Part shown: positions 1 through 6,698 of the stretch, piece after piece
How positions within the stretch are numbered: position 1 is the stretch's first letter
How the letters are laid out: each line of letters starts with the position of its first letter
NCBI GenBank assembly: GCA_001773855.1
Contig: MEXZ01000107.1
Coordinates: forward strand, 14,078 to 21,487
Source: Candidatus Aminicenantes bacterium RBG_13_64_14
GTDB taxonomy: Bacteria; Acidobacteriota; Aminicenantia; Aminicenantales; Saccharicenantaceae
Length of the DNA stretch: 7,410 nt
Direction: 5' to 3'
Notes under the pieces: generated by a model
What the model was told of the DNA's origin: nothing
Seen by the model: the letters and a program-made list of their open reading frames with translations, nothing else
The model's database searches: none
Made by a program: the position numbers and the translations under genes

Positions 1-1
1 G

Positions 2-553
2 GAGCAGAGCCTCGACTACATCCCGCTCGACTCCTCCCATTCGCCCGTCCTCAAGGTCAACTACAAGGTTGAGCCGGCCCGCGTCGGCAAGAGGATCGAT
101 TACGAGAGCCTGACCCTGGAGATCTGGACGACCGGGGCCATCCGGCCCATGGACGCCCTGTCCCAGGCAGCCAAGATCATGCGCGACCACCTGGGGATCT
201 TTCTGAACATCGTCGACGAGCCCCTCGAACGGGAAGCGGCCACGTCGAAGAAAGAGATCCCGTACCTGCTCCAGGCCGACATCCTGGCCAAGACGATCGA
301 CCACCTGGAACTGTCGGTCCGGTCCAACAACTGCCTGCGCTCGGCCGGCATAGAACGGATCTACGAGCTCGTGCTGAAGACCGAGGACGAGCTCCTCAAG
401 ACCAAGAACTTCGGCCGCAAGTCTCTGGCCGAGATCAAGGAGACCCTGATCAATTTGAACCTCGGGCTGAACCTCGAACTCCACCCCCGGCTCGTTGAGC
501 GGATCCAGGCGGACATCAAGGAAGGCATGCCCGAGAAGGAGACAGAGGCATGA
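2..553 (+). CDS. rpoA: DNA-directed RNA polymerase alpha subunit, 3' part (5' end outside window)
   Basis: This is the C-terminal 183 residues of the RNA polymerase alpha subunit; the frame is open from base 2 and ends in TGA. The first ~75 residues match the end of the N-terminal assembly/dimerisation domain, including the pattern SPV.KVNYKVE..RVG, then the stretch [12 protein letters not shown] short linker follows, then the C-terminal domain that contacts promoter UP elements and activators. In that domain [14 protein letters not shown] resembles the DNA-contacting helix of Escherichia coli alpha (LTVRSANCLKAEAI), and [20 protein letters not shown] is the conserved helix-hairpin-helix. An acidic tail of about 25 residues ends in KETEA. 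The gene directly precedes rplQ and overlaps it, the usual end of the bacterial alpha operon. An ATG at 149 is internal and is not the start. Identity is near certain; only the truncation is due to the window. Confidence 0.97.
   Translation, partial: EQSLDYIPLDSSHSPVLKVNYKVEPARVGKRIDYESLTLEIWTTGAIRPMDALSQAAKIMRDHLGIFLNIVDEPLEREAATSKKEIPYLLQADILAKTIDHLELSVRSNNCLRSAGIERIYELVLKTEDELLKTKNFGRKSLAEIKETLINLNLGLNLELHPRLVERIQADIKEGMPEKETEA
536..541 (+). promoter_or_regulatory. Ribosome binding site of rplQ
   Basis: AAGGAG lies inside the last codons of rpoA, 8 bases before the rplQ ATG. It supports the ATG at 550 as the start and suggests translation coupled to the end of rpoA. Confidence 0.75.
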
Positions 554-963
554 GGCACCAGGTCAAGAAGGGAAAACTCGGGAGGAACACCGCCCACCGC
601 CGGGCGGTCTTGCGCAACCTGGTGACGTCGTTCCTCGAACGCGAGCGGATGCGGACGACCTTGGCCAAGGCCCGGGCGGCCCGCCCCGTCGCGGAAAAGA
701 TGATCACCCTGGCCAAGCGGGGCACCCTCCATGCCCGCCGCCAGGCCCTGGCCTACATGACCAAGGAAGCGGTCGTGCAGAAGCTCTTCACGGAGCTCGG
801 GCCCCGTTTTGCCGAGCGGCCGGGCGGCTACACCCGGATCGTCAAGCTCGACAAGCGCATGGGAGACGGGGCCTCGATGGCCATGCTCGAGCTCGTCGGC
901 TCGGAATTCAAGAAGAAGACGAAGAAGAAAGGCAAGGACGCCAAGAAGCCGGCCGCGAAGTAG
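550..963 (+). CDS. rplQ: 50S ribosomal protein L17
   Basis: L17 is a protein of the large ribosomal subunit. The 137-residue product shows the family signature in order: MRH at the start, [27 protein letters not shown], then [12 protein letters not shown], and near the end the core [23 protein letters not shown] Lys-rich tail of about 20 residues ([13 protein letters not shown]) extends beyond the conserved core, which is plausible for rRNA binding. The N-terminus reads [12 protein letters not shown], slightly different from the common MRHRK.GRKLGR. The start codon overlaps the rpoA stop as ATGA, and an AAGGAG site lies 8 bases upstream. It is the last gene of the operon and is followed 21 bases later by an intrinsic terminator. 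Confidence 0.97.
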   Translation: MRHQVKKGKLGRNTAHRRAVLRNLVTSFLERERMRTTLAKARAARPVAEKMITLAKRGTLHARRQALAYMTKEAVVQKLFTELGPRFAERPGGYTRIVKLDKRMGDGASMAMLELVGSEFKKKTKKKGKDAKKPAAK

Positions 964-984
964 GCCGCTCGAAGGTCATTCTAG

Positions 985-1017
985 AATAGGCCCGGCGATG
1001 GCTGGGCCTATTTTTTT
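985..1017 (+). terminator. Intrinsic terminator of the rpoA-rplQ operon
   Basis: A 12-bp stem pairs 985-996 with 1001-1012 (AATAGGCCCGGC with GCTGGGCCTATT, one G-U pair) around a GATG tetraloop. It is followed directly by a run of seven Ts at 1011-1017. It begins 21 bases after the rplQ stop. Read on the other strand the stem has no T tract after it, so it probably stops only + strand transcription. Confidence 0.93.
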
Positions 1018-1190
1018 GCCCGCCTCGCGCCCTGGTAGATCTTCTGCCAAGTCCCCGGCCGCCTCGTCCCCCGTAGCTACTTGTCGGACACGACCCGGCC
1101 GATCTCGCTTGAGCGTTCGAGCCGCGAGAAATGCTCGAAAGCGAGCCGGGATATTTTGGCCATAGGCGAGGCGCTTTCGGGAGGACCGGG

Positions 1191-2804
1191 CTATTGGGCG
1201 CGGCCGGCCTGGATGATCAGTTTCTGGCCGACGGCGAGAATGTCGGAAGCGAGGCCATTGGCGGCCTTGATGGCGTCGACCGTCGTCTTGTAGGCCTTGG
1301 CGATCTGGAACAACGTGTCTCCGTTCTGGACGACGTAGGTGACGGACTCTCCCGGCTTTGCGGCCGGAGCCCCGGCGGGCGCTGTTACGACGCCTCCCCG
1401 CGAGGGGACGCGGAGCACCTGGCCCGGATAGATCATGGTCCGGCTCCGGAGGCCGTTGAGGCGGACGATGGCGTCGACGGAAGTGCGGTAGCGCCGGGCG
1501 ATGGCGCCCAGGGTGTCGCCCTTGCGGACGGTGTGCCGGTCGGTGACAACGTCGGGCGGAATGAACTGGGGCAGGGAAGCGATGCAGGCTAAGCACTGCT
1601 CCCCGTAACCGGCCGGGACGCGGAGGTCGTAGGGGTAGTTCGGTGTCGAATCGTGCCTCAGCTCGGAGTTGAGGGTGACCAGTAGCGCCTGGTCGAGGGC
1701 CAGTTTCTGGGAAAGCGTCGCCAGCTTGACGGCGGCGTTGACCCGGATCGTTTCGTACTGGAGGGACGGGTCCGGGACGGGCAGGGAGAAGCCGTATTTA
1801 TTGGGGTCACCGACGATGAGGAGGGTGGCGATGAAGCGCGGGACGTGGCGCGCCGTCTCGTACGGGAGATTGGCGAAAAGGTCCCAGAAGCTGTCGAAAT
1901 AACCGACCTTTTGAGCCCGGATGACACGCTGGACCTGGCCTTCGCCGCAGTTGTAGGCGGCGATGGCGGTCGTCCAGTCCCCGAAAAGGTCGTGGAGTTC
2001 GATCATGTATTGGATGGCCGCGCGGGTGGCTTTGACCGGATCCATGCGCTCGTCGACGTACTTGTCCTGCTTGAGGCCGTAGCGATAGCCCGTCGAGCGG
2101 ATGAACTGCCACATGCCCAGGGCTCGGGCCCGGGACAGGGCGCGAGGCCGGAAGGCGCTCTCGATGAGGGGGATCCAGGCGAGCTGCTCCGGGAGCCCTT
2201 CCTTGCGGAGCTCACCGAGGATCATCTCCATGTAGAGGCCCGAACGCCGGTAGGATTCCTCGAAGGCCTTCCGTTCGACCGTCTGGAAGGACTTGATCTC
2301 CTTCATGACCCACTGGTTCTCGACGAGGGGGATCGAGCCGTTGACGGGCGAGGCCAGGGTCGTCCGGGAAGCCGAGATCTTCTGGATGCGCTGGGCGATG
2401 AGGATGCGGAGGTCGTTTTTCTCCTGGAGGAGCGGGGAATCGGCCGGCAGGGACATCTTTAAAAGCAGGCCGTAGGCCTGGTCGAGCTTGGCCAGGGCGC
2501 CTTCCATGTCCTCCCGCGAGATGGCCGCCTGGGCTTCCTCGTAGGACCCGAAGGCGTCCTCGAGAAGGACCGTGGCGTCCTTCTCGGATTCCTCGCCCTT
2601 GTCGGTCTCAGCTTGGACGCTTACACCGGCCCCTTCTCTGGCGATGATGGGTTCTTCAGAGACTTTGGGTTGTTCTTGGGCGGCCGGCTTGGGCGCCGGT
2701 TTGGCGACGGTCCTAGCCGGCTTGGGTGTCGAGGAGCAAGCCGTCAGGAAGAGAATCAGGGAGAGAATGGGGAATAATGACAAGATGCGTCGTAAATACT
2801 TCAT
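1191..2804 (-). CDS. mltD: MltD-like membrane-bound lytic murein transglycosylase, lipoprotein with two LysM domains
   Basis: The 537-residue product is predicted to cut the MurNAc-GlcNAc bond of peptidoglycan to leave 1,6-anhydro ends, acting as an envelope lipoprotein. Residues 1-23 form a lipoprotein signal (MKYLRR, hydrophobic core, lipobox LTAC with Cys23). A Pro/Lys/Ala-rich linker follows, then an acidic helical region at about 65-150. The SLT (GH23) domain spans about 195-320. It has the catalytic Glu215 in IPLIESAF, then GMWQFI, and AYNCGEG at 283-289. Two LysM peptidoglycan-binding repeats close the protein at about 423-467 (HTVRKGDTL) and 488-532 (YVVQNGDTL). The frame is open up to a TTG at 2849, but that codon lies above the promoter. 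The ATG at 2804 starts exactly at the signal peptide and is preferred; no Shine-Dalgarno site precedes it. An unusual CLAC cysteine pair sits at 404-407, between SLT and LysM. It lies downstream of galE but has its own promoter. Confidence 0.93.
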   Translation of the reverse strand: MKYLRRILSLFPILSLILFLTACSSTPKPARTVAKPAPKPAAQEQPKVSEEPIIAREGAGVSVQAETDKGEESEKDATVLLEDAFGSYEEAQAAISREDMEGALAKLDQAYGLLLKMSLPADSPLLQEKNDLRILIAQRIQKISASRTTLASPVNGSIPLVENQWVMKEIKSFQTVERKAFEESYRRSGLYMEMILGELRKEGLPEQLAWIPLIESAFRPRALSRARALGMWQFIRSTGYRYGLKQDKYVDERMDPVKATRAAIQYMIELHDLFGDWTTAIAAYNCGEGQVQRVIRAQKVGYFDSFWDLFANLPYETARHVPRFIATLLIVGDPNKYGFSLPVPDPSLQYETIRVNAAVKLATLSQKLALDQALLVTLNSELRHDSTPNYPYDLRVPAGYGEQCLACIASLPQFIPPDVVTDRHTVRKGDTLGAIARRYRTSVDAIVRLNGLRSRTMIYPGQVLRVPSRGGVVTAPAGAPAAKPGESVTYVVQNGDTLFQIAKAYKTTVDAIKAANGLASDILAVGQKLIIQAGRAQ

Positions 2805-2816
2805 GACGTAACTCAT

Positions 2817-2845
2817 CTTATACCAGAACGGCGGGAAACCGTCAA
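2817..2845 (-). promoter_or_regulatory. Sigma-70-type extended -10 promoter of the mltD-like gene
   Basis: Reading the - strand, TTGACG (2840-2845) and TATAAG (2817-2822) are separated by exactly 17 bases, and TGG precedes the -10 box, giving an extended -10. Each hexamer matches consensus at five of six positions. It lies between the galE stop (2868) and the mltD ATG (2804). The predicted transcription start is about 2809-2811, leaving a leader of only 5-7 nt before that ATG. This argues against any start upstream of 2804 for transcripts from this promoter. Confidence 0.75.
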
Positions 2846-2867
2846 CCAAGAGCGCAGCACCCGGCCC

Positions 2868-3839
2868 CTAACGGGCCTTGCGGTGCCAGTTCCAGGCGGT
2901 TTCGATGATCATCTCGAGCGAAGACAGTCGGGGTTTCCAGCCGAGGGACTTCTCTGCCTTCCCCTTGGAGGCCAGGAGCACGGCCACGTCGCCCTCCCGT
3001 CTCGGCTCGACGTCAAAGGGGACTGGGCGGCCGGTCACCTTTTCGGAGGCCTGGATGACGTCGAGGACGGAATGTCCCGATTCCGCGCCGAGGTTGATGA
3101 CGTCGCTCGGGCGGCCCGCGAGGAGGGCCCTCAGGGCGAGGACGTGGGCCGCGGCCAGGTCGGTGACGTGAATGTAATCCCTGATGGCCGTGCCGTCGGG
3201 GGTCGCAAAATCGTTCCCGAAGACCCCGAGCCGGGGCCGCTTCCCGAGCAGGCTGAGCAGGATGTTGGGCACGAGGTGGGTTTCCGGGTCGTGGCATTCG
3301 CCCGTCTCGCCGTCGGGGTCCGCTCCGGCGGCGTTGAAGTAGCGGAGCGAGATCGAGCGCAGGCCGTAGGCCCGGTCGTAATCCCGGAGGATCTCCTCGA
3401 CCATGAACTTGGTCCGGCCGTAGGAGTTGACCGGGCTGGTCGGATGGGTTTCGGGGATGGGTGTCTCGAGAGGGTCGCCGTAAACCGCCGCCGACGAGGA
3501 GAAAATGAGCGTCTTGACTCCGGCCTCGAGCATGGCATCGAGCAGGTTGAGGCTCGTCGTGAGGTTATGGGTGTAGTATTTCCGGGGGTCGGCGTAGGAT
3601 TCGCCGACCTGGATGAGGGAGGCGAAATGGAGGACGGCCTCGATTTTACGGGTCCGGAAAAGCTGCCGCAGGGCCTCCCGGTCGAGGAGGTCGCCCCGGA
3701 CCCAGGGCTTGTTCCCGATGAGCTCGAGCTTCCCGCTGGAGAAGTTGTCGAAGACGAGGACATCGAAGCCCTCCCGGTGGAGCTCTTTCACGGTGTGCGA
3801 GCCGATGTACCCGGCGCCGCCGGCGACGAGGATGGTCAT
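2868..3839 (-). CDS. galE: UDP-glucose 4-epimerase
   Basis: GalE interconverts UDP-glucose and UDP-galactose using tightly bound NAD, in the cytoplasm. It serves galactose use and the supply of UDP-galactose for surface glycans. The 323-residue product is a full-length short-chain dehydrogenase/reductase of the extended type. It has the NAD-binding glycine motif GGAGYIG at 7-13 and Asp31-Asn32 (VFDN) at the end of the second strand for the adenosine ribose. The catalytic set is Ser116 in SSSAAVYG, Tyr140 and Lys144 (YGRTK). Further on are YFNAAGADP at 167-175 and RDYIHVTDLA at 220-229, both typical of GalE. It is slightly shorter than E. coli GalE (338). The start ATG overlaps the TGA of the upstream nucleotidyltransferase gene, and AAAGGA lies 7 bases before it (3847-3852). 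GalE is favoured over other nucleotide-sugar epimerases because of the YFNAAGA and HLVPNIL patterns; substrate specificity (UDP-Glc versus UDP-GlcNAc) cannot be fixed from sequence alone. Confidence 0.93.
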   Translation of the reverse strand: MTILVAGGAGYIGSHTVKELHREGFDVLVFDNFSSGKLELIGNKPWVRGDLLDREALRQLFRTRKIEAVLHFASLIQVGESYADPRKYYTHNLTTSLNLLDAMLEAGVKTLIFSSSAAVYGDPLETPIPETHPTSPVNSYGRTKFMVEEILRDYDRAYGLRSISLRYFNAAGADPDGETGECHDPETHLVPNILLSLLGKRPRLGVFGNDFATPDGTAIRDYIHVTDLAAAHVLALRALLAGRPSDVINLGAESGHSVLDVIQASEKVTGRPVPFDVEPRREGDVAVLLASKGKAEKSLGWKPRLSSLEMIIETAWNWHRKAR

Positions 3840-5293
3840 GACGCTTTCCTTTCGACGAGCCGGCGGGCACGTTCGAGTCCCCGGGCTTTCGTTTCGAAGC
3901 CGTTGTCGAGCTGGAGTTTATAGAGCTTCTTCAGGAGCTTGCCCATTCCCGGTCCGGGCGGGACGCCCAGCTTGAGCAGGTCCCTGCCCATGACCAGGGG
4001 CTTGATCGTCTCCCGGTTGACGCGGAGGTCATCGAACTTCTTGAAAAGCCAGCGCGCCTGCCGGTCGAGCCCCCGGATCCGGCGCGTGCCCCGTCCGGCC
4101 CGGTCGGCGGCGTCGAGATAGACGAGAAGCTCGATCTCCCCGTCGACGTCGGCGGCGAGACGGTTGAAGGCTTTTTTCGTCACGTCCTCCCGGTTCTGCC
4201 AGAGCTCCCCGGCCCGGTGGTGCGTCCGGATGAGGAGAGGAACCATGCGGCCGATGGCGAATCCGTTCCAGGTCTGGACCTTGAACCGGGCCAGGACGCG
4301 TCGGGCGGCCCGCTCGCTCTGGATGTCGTGGCCGCAGGAAGTCACGGCCATCCGGTCCCGCTTGTATTCCCAGCGTGTCGTCGAGATCTTGCCTAGGTCA
4401 TGGTAGAGCGCAGCGAGCATCAGGGCCAGCTTTTTCGGCGCCGGAAGCCCGGCCAGTCCGGCCAGGGCGGCCGCCTGGTCGACGGAGAGCTTGGTATGGG
4501 CCCAGACCGTGTGGTGGCCGAAGGCGTCCTTCTCCGGGTGGAAAACCGAATCCTGGATGACCAGGGCCAGGGCCTGTAGTTCGGGGAACCACTGGTCGAG
4601 GACGCCGAGCCGGAACATCTCTTCGAGCCCGACCGACGGCCGCGGCGACCCGAGGAGGACCTTGAACATCTCTTCGTTGACCCGCTCGACGCTGAGGCCG
4701 GAGAGGTCGACGGCCCGCGCGGCGGCGTAGATCGCCGGATCGACCTTGAAGCCCAGGACGGAGGCGAAGCGGGCGACGCGGACGACGCGCAAGGGGTCCT
4801 CGGGGAAGGCGGCCGGGTTGGTCAGGCGGATCTTCCCGGCCAGAGTATCGGCGCGCCCTTCGAACGGGTCGATGAGCGTCCCGTCCTTGAGCCGGAGGGC
4901 CATGCTGTTCGTCCGAAAATCGCGCCTCTCCAGGTCTTTTTCGACGGGCAGGCCGGGGTCCGCCGAGACGAGGATGTCCTTGTGGCCCCGGACTCCCGCG
5001 CCCCGGGCCCGGTCGGTCCGAGGCAGGGCGACGTCGTAGGTCTTGCCGCGGACCGTGAACTTGACGATCCCGAAGCTCTTCCCGACGAGGTCGACGCGGC
5101 CGTGCTTTTCGAGCTTGCGGACGATCGCCGCGAGTTTGTGTCGGGCGACGAGTATGTCGACGTCGGGGGAGGGGTGGCCGCGGATGAGATCGCGGACGAA
5201 GCCCCCGACGGCGTAGACGTCGCCGCCGAAAAGGCGGACGAAGAGGGCCCGGTCGGCGAAGTCGAAGGCGAGCTTCCTCATGAGGTCTATCAT
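3836..5293 (-). CDS. Class II tRNA nucleotidyltransferase / poly(A) polymerase family protein with HD domain
   Basis: The 485-residue product belongs to the family that adds CCA to tRNA 3' ends or A tails to RNA. The head domain has GGFVRD at 30-35 and the metal-binding pair Asp44/Asp46 (DVDIL). These are followed by RRDFRTNSMAL at 123-133 and the base-recognition-type motif EDPLR at 165-169 with VRVARF after it. An RNA-binding helical part leads to an HD-like domain with HHTVWAH at 260-266 and LYHDLGK at 296-302. The C-terminal part includes GRDLLKLGVPPGPGMGKLL, a motif common in this family near the tail. CCA-adding and poly(A)-adding enzymes share these motifs, so cca versus pcnB is left open. 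The start is uncertain. The ATG at 5293 begins just before the conserved region and leaves a 44-base gap after the peptidase gene. A GTG at 5341 would give a GTGA overlap and 16 more residues but lacks a clear ribosome site. The stop overlaps galE as ATGA. Confidence 0.87.
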   Translation of the reverse strand: MIDLMRKLAFDFADRALFVRLFGGDVYAVGGFVRDLIRGHPSPDVDILVARHKLAAIVRKLEKHGRVDLVGKSFGIVKFTVRGKTYDVALPRTDRARGAGVRGHKDILVSADPGLPVEKDLERRDFRTNSMALRLKDGTLIDPFEGRADTLAGKIRLTNPAAFPEDPLRVVRVARFASVLGFKVDPAIYAAARAVDLSGLSVERVNEEMFKVLLGSPRPSVGLEEMFRLGVLDQWFPELQALALVIQDSVFHPEKDAFGHHTVWAHTKLSVDQAAALAGLAGLPAPKKLALMLAALYHDLGKISTTRWEYKRDRMAVTSCGHDIQSERAARRVLARFKVQTWNGFAIGRMVPLLIRTHHRAGELWQNREDVTKKAFNRLAADVDGEIELLVYLDAADRAGRGTRRIRGLDRQARWLFKKFDDLRVNRETIKPLVMGRDLLKLGVPPGPGMGKLLKKLYKLQLDNGFETKARGLERARRLVERKAS

Positions 5294-5337
5294 TCTAACA
5301 GGTTTCGCCTCTCCCGGGAACGCCGGGGCCGGCCGGG

Positions 5338-6564
5338 TCACTTGGCGGCGGCGAACTTGTCGAGGATCTCCTTGACGGCGTCCTTGTGGACGAGGAGCAT
5401 CAGGCATTTAAGCCGGAAGTAATCGTCCTGGTAGAAAAAGTAGCCCTTAGCCTTCCCCCGGTAGGCGTTTTCCCAGGAATCCTTGATCAGGAACCAGTTG
5501 CCCTTGGTGGATTCCAGGTAGCCGACACAGTGGACCGCGTGGTCGTCGGTGGAGCTGCCGTTCGTGAACCGGTACTCCCGGCTGGACTGGTCGATATAGC
5601 TCGAGGGGATGTCGAAGGTGGGTACCACGGCGATGTCATTCTCGCCGCTGTAGCCGGGCTCGGAGAAATCGACGGCCAGAGTGGCCGTGTACCCCCGGCG
5701 CAGGGCCCGCAGGAGAGCCATAGAGAACTCGTAGAGGGGCAGGTTATAGAACTCCCGGCTGTGCCACCAATTATCGGGGACCCGGAACTCGCCCTTGGTG
5801 TAGAAGGGGAGGTACATGAAGCTGACGAAGGCCACATAATCGCCCGGGTCGAGCCCCAGACTCTTGAGATATTCCAGGGGCGTGAGCGACCGCCCGTCGA
5901 CGGAAATCCTGTCGGGCGGCCGGCCCAGATGATTGTCGAGTATGACCCGGACGCCGGCCAGGGCCCTGGCCTCGTCCCACTCATTCTTGGCGGCGAGGCC
6001 GGAGAGGTAGTTCCGGAATTCGCGGAAGAGGGACCCGTGGTCATGAGACGTCTTCCCGTCGAGCAGGCCCGTGAAATCGGAGGCGCGGACGAGGCCGTAC
6101 TGCCTGATCCGCTCCATGGCCGAGTTGGGCTCGGAGCCCTGGCCGAGGAAGGAATCGCCCTTTTCCCGGACGAATCGGCGGGCCTTTTCGGCGTATTCCC
6201 AGTAGACGGTGAATATCTCGGACAGCTTGACCTCCGCTTTTCCCTGCCGCCTCAGTTCGGATTCGAGAAGGGAGGTCGCGGCGAACGACCAGCACATCCC
6301 CGTGTTGTCCTGGCGCACGGGGGGAAGATGGAAGAACTTGGTGAACTCGGCCGGGTCGGTCGGTTTTCCGAAGCCCGTGAGGTCGGCCGACAGGACCGTC
6401 CGGGTTTTCCCTTCGGACGGCTCCTCGGTGTAGAGAGCTTGGTCGTGCTTGATCGGTCCGGCGGCCGGCCTGCCGCCAGCCGGCTTCTCGGGACCGCAGG
6501 AAACGGCCAGGCCCGCGGCCGCCAGGAGAATGAGGATGAGGCCGGCCAATGTGCGATTGTTCAT
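5338..6564 (-). CDS. C1B (bleomycin hydrolase/aminopeptidase C-like) cysteine peptidase, predicted lipoprotein
   Basis: The 408-residue product is a papain-fold peptidase of the C1B type. Residues 1-23 look like a lipoprotein signal ending AVSC (Cys23), followed by a Gly/Pro-rich linker, so the enzyme should act in the envelope; classic bleomycin hydrolases are cytoplasmic. The active-site Cys is Cys91 in QDNTGMCWSFA, with Gln85 as the oxyanion residue. The His is His342 in DHAVHCVGY. At the position of the usual Asn in NSW the protein has Asp362 (IKDSWENAY). Other C1B traits are GDYVAFVSF with PFYTKGEF..PDNWW, YNLPLYEF at 273-280, SEPGYSGEND at 301-310, and the C-terminal KCLMLLVHKDAVKEIL. 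The start ATG has an excellent ribosome site (AAAGGAGG, 7 bases upstream). It is the first gene of a probable operon with the nucleotidyltransferase and galE. Physiological substrate is unknown; activity depends on whether Asp362 can replace Asn. Confidence 0.88.
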   Translation of the reverse strand: MNNRTLAGLILILLAAAGLAVSCGPEKPAGGRPAAGPIKHDQALYTEEPSEGKTRTVLSADLTGFGKPTDPAEFTKFFHLPPVRQDNTGMCWSFAATSLLESELRRQGKAEVKLSEIFTVYWEYAEKARRFVREKGDSFLGQGSEPNSAMERIRQYGLVRASDFTGLLDGKTSHDHGSLFREFRNYLSGLAAKNEWDEARALAGVRVILDNHLGRPPDRISVDGRSLTPLEYLKSLGLDPGDYVAFVSFMYLPFYTKGEFRVPDNWWHSREFYNLPLYEFSMALLRALRRGYTATLAVDFSEPGYSGENDIAVVPTFDIPSSYIDQSSREYRFTNGSSTDDHAVHCVGYLESTKGNWFLIKDSWENAYRGKAKGYFFYQDDYFRLKCLMLLVHKDAVKEILDKFAAAK

Positions 6565-6571
6565 GGATATC

Positions 6572-6579
6572 CCTCCTTT
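6572..6579 (-). promoter_or_regulatory. Ribosome binding site of the C1B peptidase gene
   Basis: AAAGGAGG on the - strand ends 7 bases before the ATG at 6564. It is the strongest Shine-Dalgarno sequence in the window and fixes this start. Confidence 0.85.
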
Positions 6580-6603
6580 CCGGGGATCCCGCCCGAATTG
6601 TCC

Positions 6604-6632
6604 ATTATAAGAAACGGGACCGATAACTGCAA
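6604..6632 (-). promoter_or_regulatory. Promoter of the peptidase-nucleotidyltransferase-galE cluster
   Basis: A perfect TATAAT on the - strand (6604-6609) is preceded, after 17 bases, by TTGCAG (6627-6632), which matches the -35 consensus only in its first three bases. The predicted start of transcription is near 6597, giving a leader of about 33 nt that includes the strong ribosome site. No other promoter is evident between the three packed genes below it. Confidence 0.6.
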
Positions 6633-6658
6633 CGCCCCGTCGTTTTCCAAATTCAAGC

Positions 6659-6687
6659 TTGTCACATGCCGGCGTTTTGGGTATTCT
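6659..6687 (+). promoter_or_regulatory. Candidate promoter of the LEA2/WHy-like gene
   Basis: TTGTCA (6659-6664, five of six) and TATTCT (6682-6687, four of six) are separated by exactly 17 bases on the + strand. The predicted transcription start, about 6693-6695, leaves only 4-6 nt before the ATG at 6699. It is divergent from the peptidase promoter, with 26 bases between the two -35 boxes. An AGGA at 6691-6694 could be a close ribosome site only if transcription starts further upstream. Confidence 0.4.
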
Positions 6688-6698
6688 GGTAGGAAGAC

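Noticed and set aside
976..1596. 206-codon - strand frame overlapping the mltD 3' end and the terminator
   Set aside because: It is a shifted frame of the LysM region, Arg/Pro/His-rich, and crosses the terminator hairpin.
2805..2849. N-terminal extension of the mltD-like protein from TTG 2849 or ATG 2816
   Set aside because: The sequence holds the -35 and -10 boxes of the promoter, and the extension would put 11-15 residues before a normal lipoprotein signal.
2863..2877. GGCCC/GGGCC hairpin at the galE stop as a terminator
   Set aside because: The stem is only 5 bp with no T tract after it on the - strand.
2883..3923. 346-codon open frame on the + strand across galE
   Set aside because: It is antisense to an unmistakable GalE with all catalytic residues; composition (runs of Gly, Val, Glu, Asp) is that of a shadow frame.
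6606..6611. TATAAG on the + strand as a -10 box for the LEA2/WHy gene
   Set aside because: It arises from the palindromic centre of the peptidase TATAAT; no acceptable -35 box lies 16-18 bases upstream on the + strand.
6631..6644. AACG...CGTT inverted repeat near the -35 boxes as an operator
   Set aside because: Only 4 bp per arm, expected by chance in a region of this size.
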